Shown here piece by piece: positions 14,392 through 14,670 of a stretch of 14,670 bases of DNA; within the stretch, counting starts at the first letter, position 1; the number at the start of each line of letters is the position of its first letter. The notes beneath the pieces were generated by a model, which did not search any database, had not been told where the DNA came from, and worked only from the letters and a program-made list of their open reading frames with translations. This stretch comes from DATEVL01 sp035281845 (lineage in GTDB: Bacteria; Chloroflexota; Anaerolineae; Anaerolineales; E44-bin32), in the NCBI GenBank assembly GCA_035281845.1, contig DATEVL010000120.1, forward strand, positions 1 through 14,670, written 5' to 3'. Both the position numbers and the translations under genes were made by a program.

Positions 14392-14396
14392 GATGA
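14238..14396. repeat. Long imperfect palindrome (about 159 bp)
   Basis: The outer 23 bases (14238-14260 and 14374-14396) are inverted copies with 21 matches; their shared core is ACTCCGCCTTCTCT. The similarity continues inward without gaps for another 38 bases at 26/38 identity, including a CCAGG..CG.TGGTG block, leaving a centre of about 37 bases. In RNA from the minus strand, G-U pairs raise the pairing further. Confidence 0.8.
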
Positions 14397-14430
14397 TGTG
14401 CCTCAGTGAAGTGCCCGCCAGGTTCGTGGT

Positions 14431-14670
14431 TCATCGATTCCCTCCAGAGCTCGCGCCCACCATGCGCCGCAATGGGCTCGGGCCCAGCGCACGGACGCGC
14501 TCGGTGATGCGCGTCGCCGCCTCGGCGAACTGCGGCCCCATCGCCGACGACAGGTTCACCATTTCGATTCGGTCGGGCTCGATCCCGATTCGATCGAGCA
14601 GCGTGCGCAGATGCCCGACACGGCGGCGGGCGTTCAGATTTCCGGCGCGGAAATGGCAGTCGCCCTCCAG
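14431..14670 (-). CDS. MvhD-type hydrogenase delta / HdrA-linked iron-sulfur subunit (C-terminal fragment)
   Basis: Only the last 79 residues are in the window; the gene continues beyond its right edge. The fragment reads LEGDCHFRAGNLNARRRV, then LRTLLDRIGIEPDRIEMVNL, SSAMGPQFAEAATRITERVRALGPSPL. This is the C-terminal part of the MvhD/FlpD family (methyl-viologen-reducing hydrogenase delta subunit), including the Cys of the GDCH motif that helps bind the iron-sulfur cluster. MvhD passes electrons between a hydrogenase or formate dehydrogenase and a heterodisulfide-reductase-like complex; the rest of such a locus would lie to the right. It may also be the C-terminal domain of a larger HdrA fusion, which the window cannot show. 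Confidence 0.88.
   Translation of the reverse strand: MEGDCHFRAGNLNARRRVGHLRTLLDRIGIEPDRIEMVNLSSAMGPQFAEAATRITERVRALGPSPLRRMVGASSGGNR

Noticed and set aside
14238..14396. Integron attC site
   Set aside because: The ends do not show the RYYYAAC/GTTRRRY core sites, and no integrase or cassette array is present.
14431..14433. Selenocysteine codon: TGA of mvhD read through, given selA in the window and selenoprotein VhuD in methanogens
   Set aside because: No CxxU-like redox context (GGNR before, TTNL after), no SECIS-like short hairpin found just after the TGA, and a strong ribosome site sits right there for reinitiation. Open GC-rich frames of this length are common by chance.

Overview
The window is GC-rich bacterial chromosome with compact, mostly co-directional genes. 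The gene mix fits a Chloroflexota (Anaerolineae-like) bacterium: a secreted repeat protein with a domain I remember from environmental genomes of that kind, SelA, an MvhD-type iron-sulfur protein, a LytR-CpsA-Psr protein, and intergenic C/G-tract palindromes. This assignment is inference from gene content, not from a marker gene. I see no rRNA, tRNA, CRISPR array, transposase or phage gene.

Layout, left to right. (1) 2-1663, plus strand: the 3' part of a large secreted-type protein with seven delta-60-like (DUF5122 beta-propeller) repeats, apparently inserted into a second extracellular domain. (2) 1748-3139, plus: a response regulator with a receiver domain, a PAS-like domain and a long low-complexity tail, but no DNA-binding output domain. 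(3) A 37-bp hairpin at 3144-3180 separates it from a convergent minus-strand block. Read from 7694 down to 3185, that block holds a small four-helix membrane protein, selA, a 373-bp gap full of hairpins and a G-quadruplex motif, an M24 metallopeptidase and tsaD. (4) A divergent promoter region at about 7695-7795, with a TATAAT on each strand, drives that block and a plus-strand pair: an ABC-F ATPase (7796-9688) and an LCP-family envelope protein (9720-11117). (5) Convergent to this, on the minus strand, are a PAP2 phosphatase and a MobA-like nucleotidyltransferase. The last ten residues of the nucleotidyltransferase are encoded by a REP-like palindrome. (6) At the right end, a minus-strand series runs from an MvhD-type protein (cut by the window edge), through a small uncertain ORF lying in a long imperfect palindrome, to a conserved protein of the kind often labelled quinate 5-dehydrogenase, and then an alkyltransferase-like (ATL) DNA repair protein whose TTG start overlaps the previous stop.

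Functionally the window mixes housekeeping (t6A tRNA modification, selenocysteine synthesis, ribosome-associated ABC-F, alkylation damage recognition), envelope work (LCP, PAP2, secreted propeller) and the edge of a possible flavin-based electron transfer locus (MvhD). I found no convincing complete novel system. The most unusual signals are the nested propeller protein, the roughly 159-bp imperfect palindrome downstream of mvhD, and the repeat-encoded protein tail.
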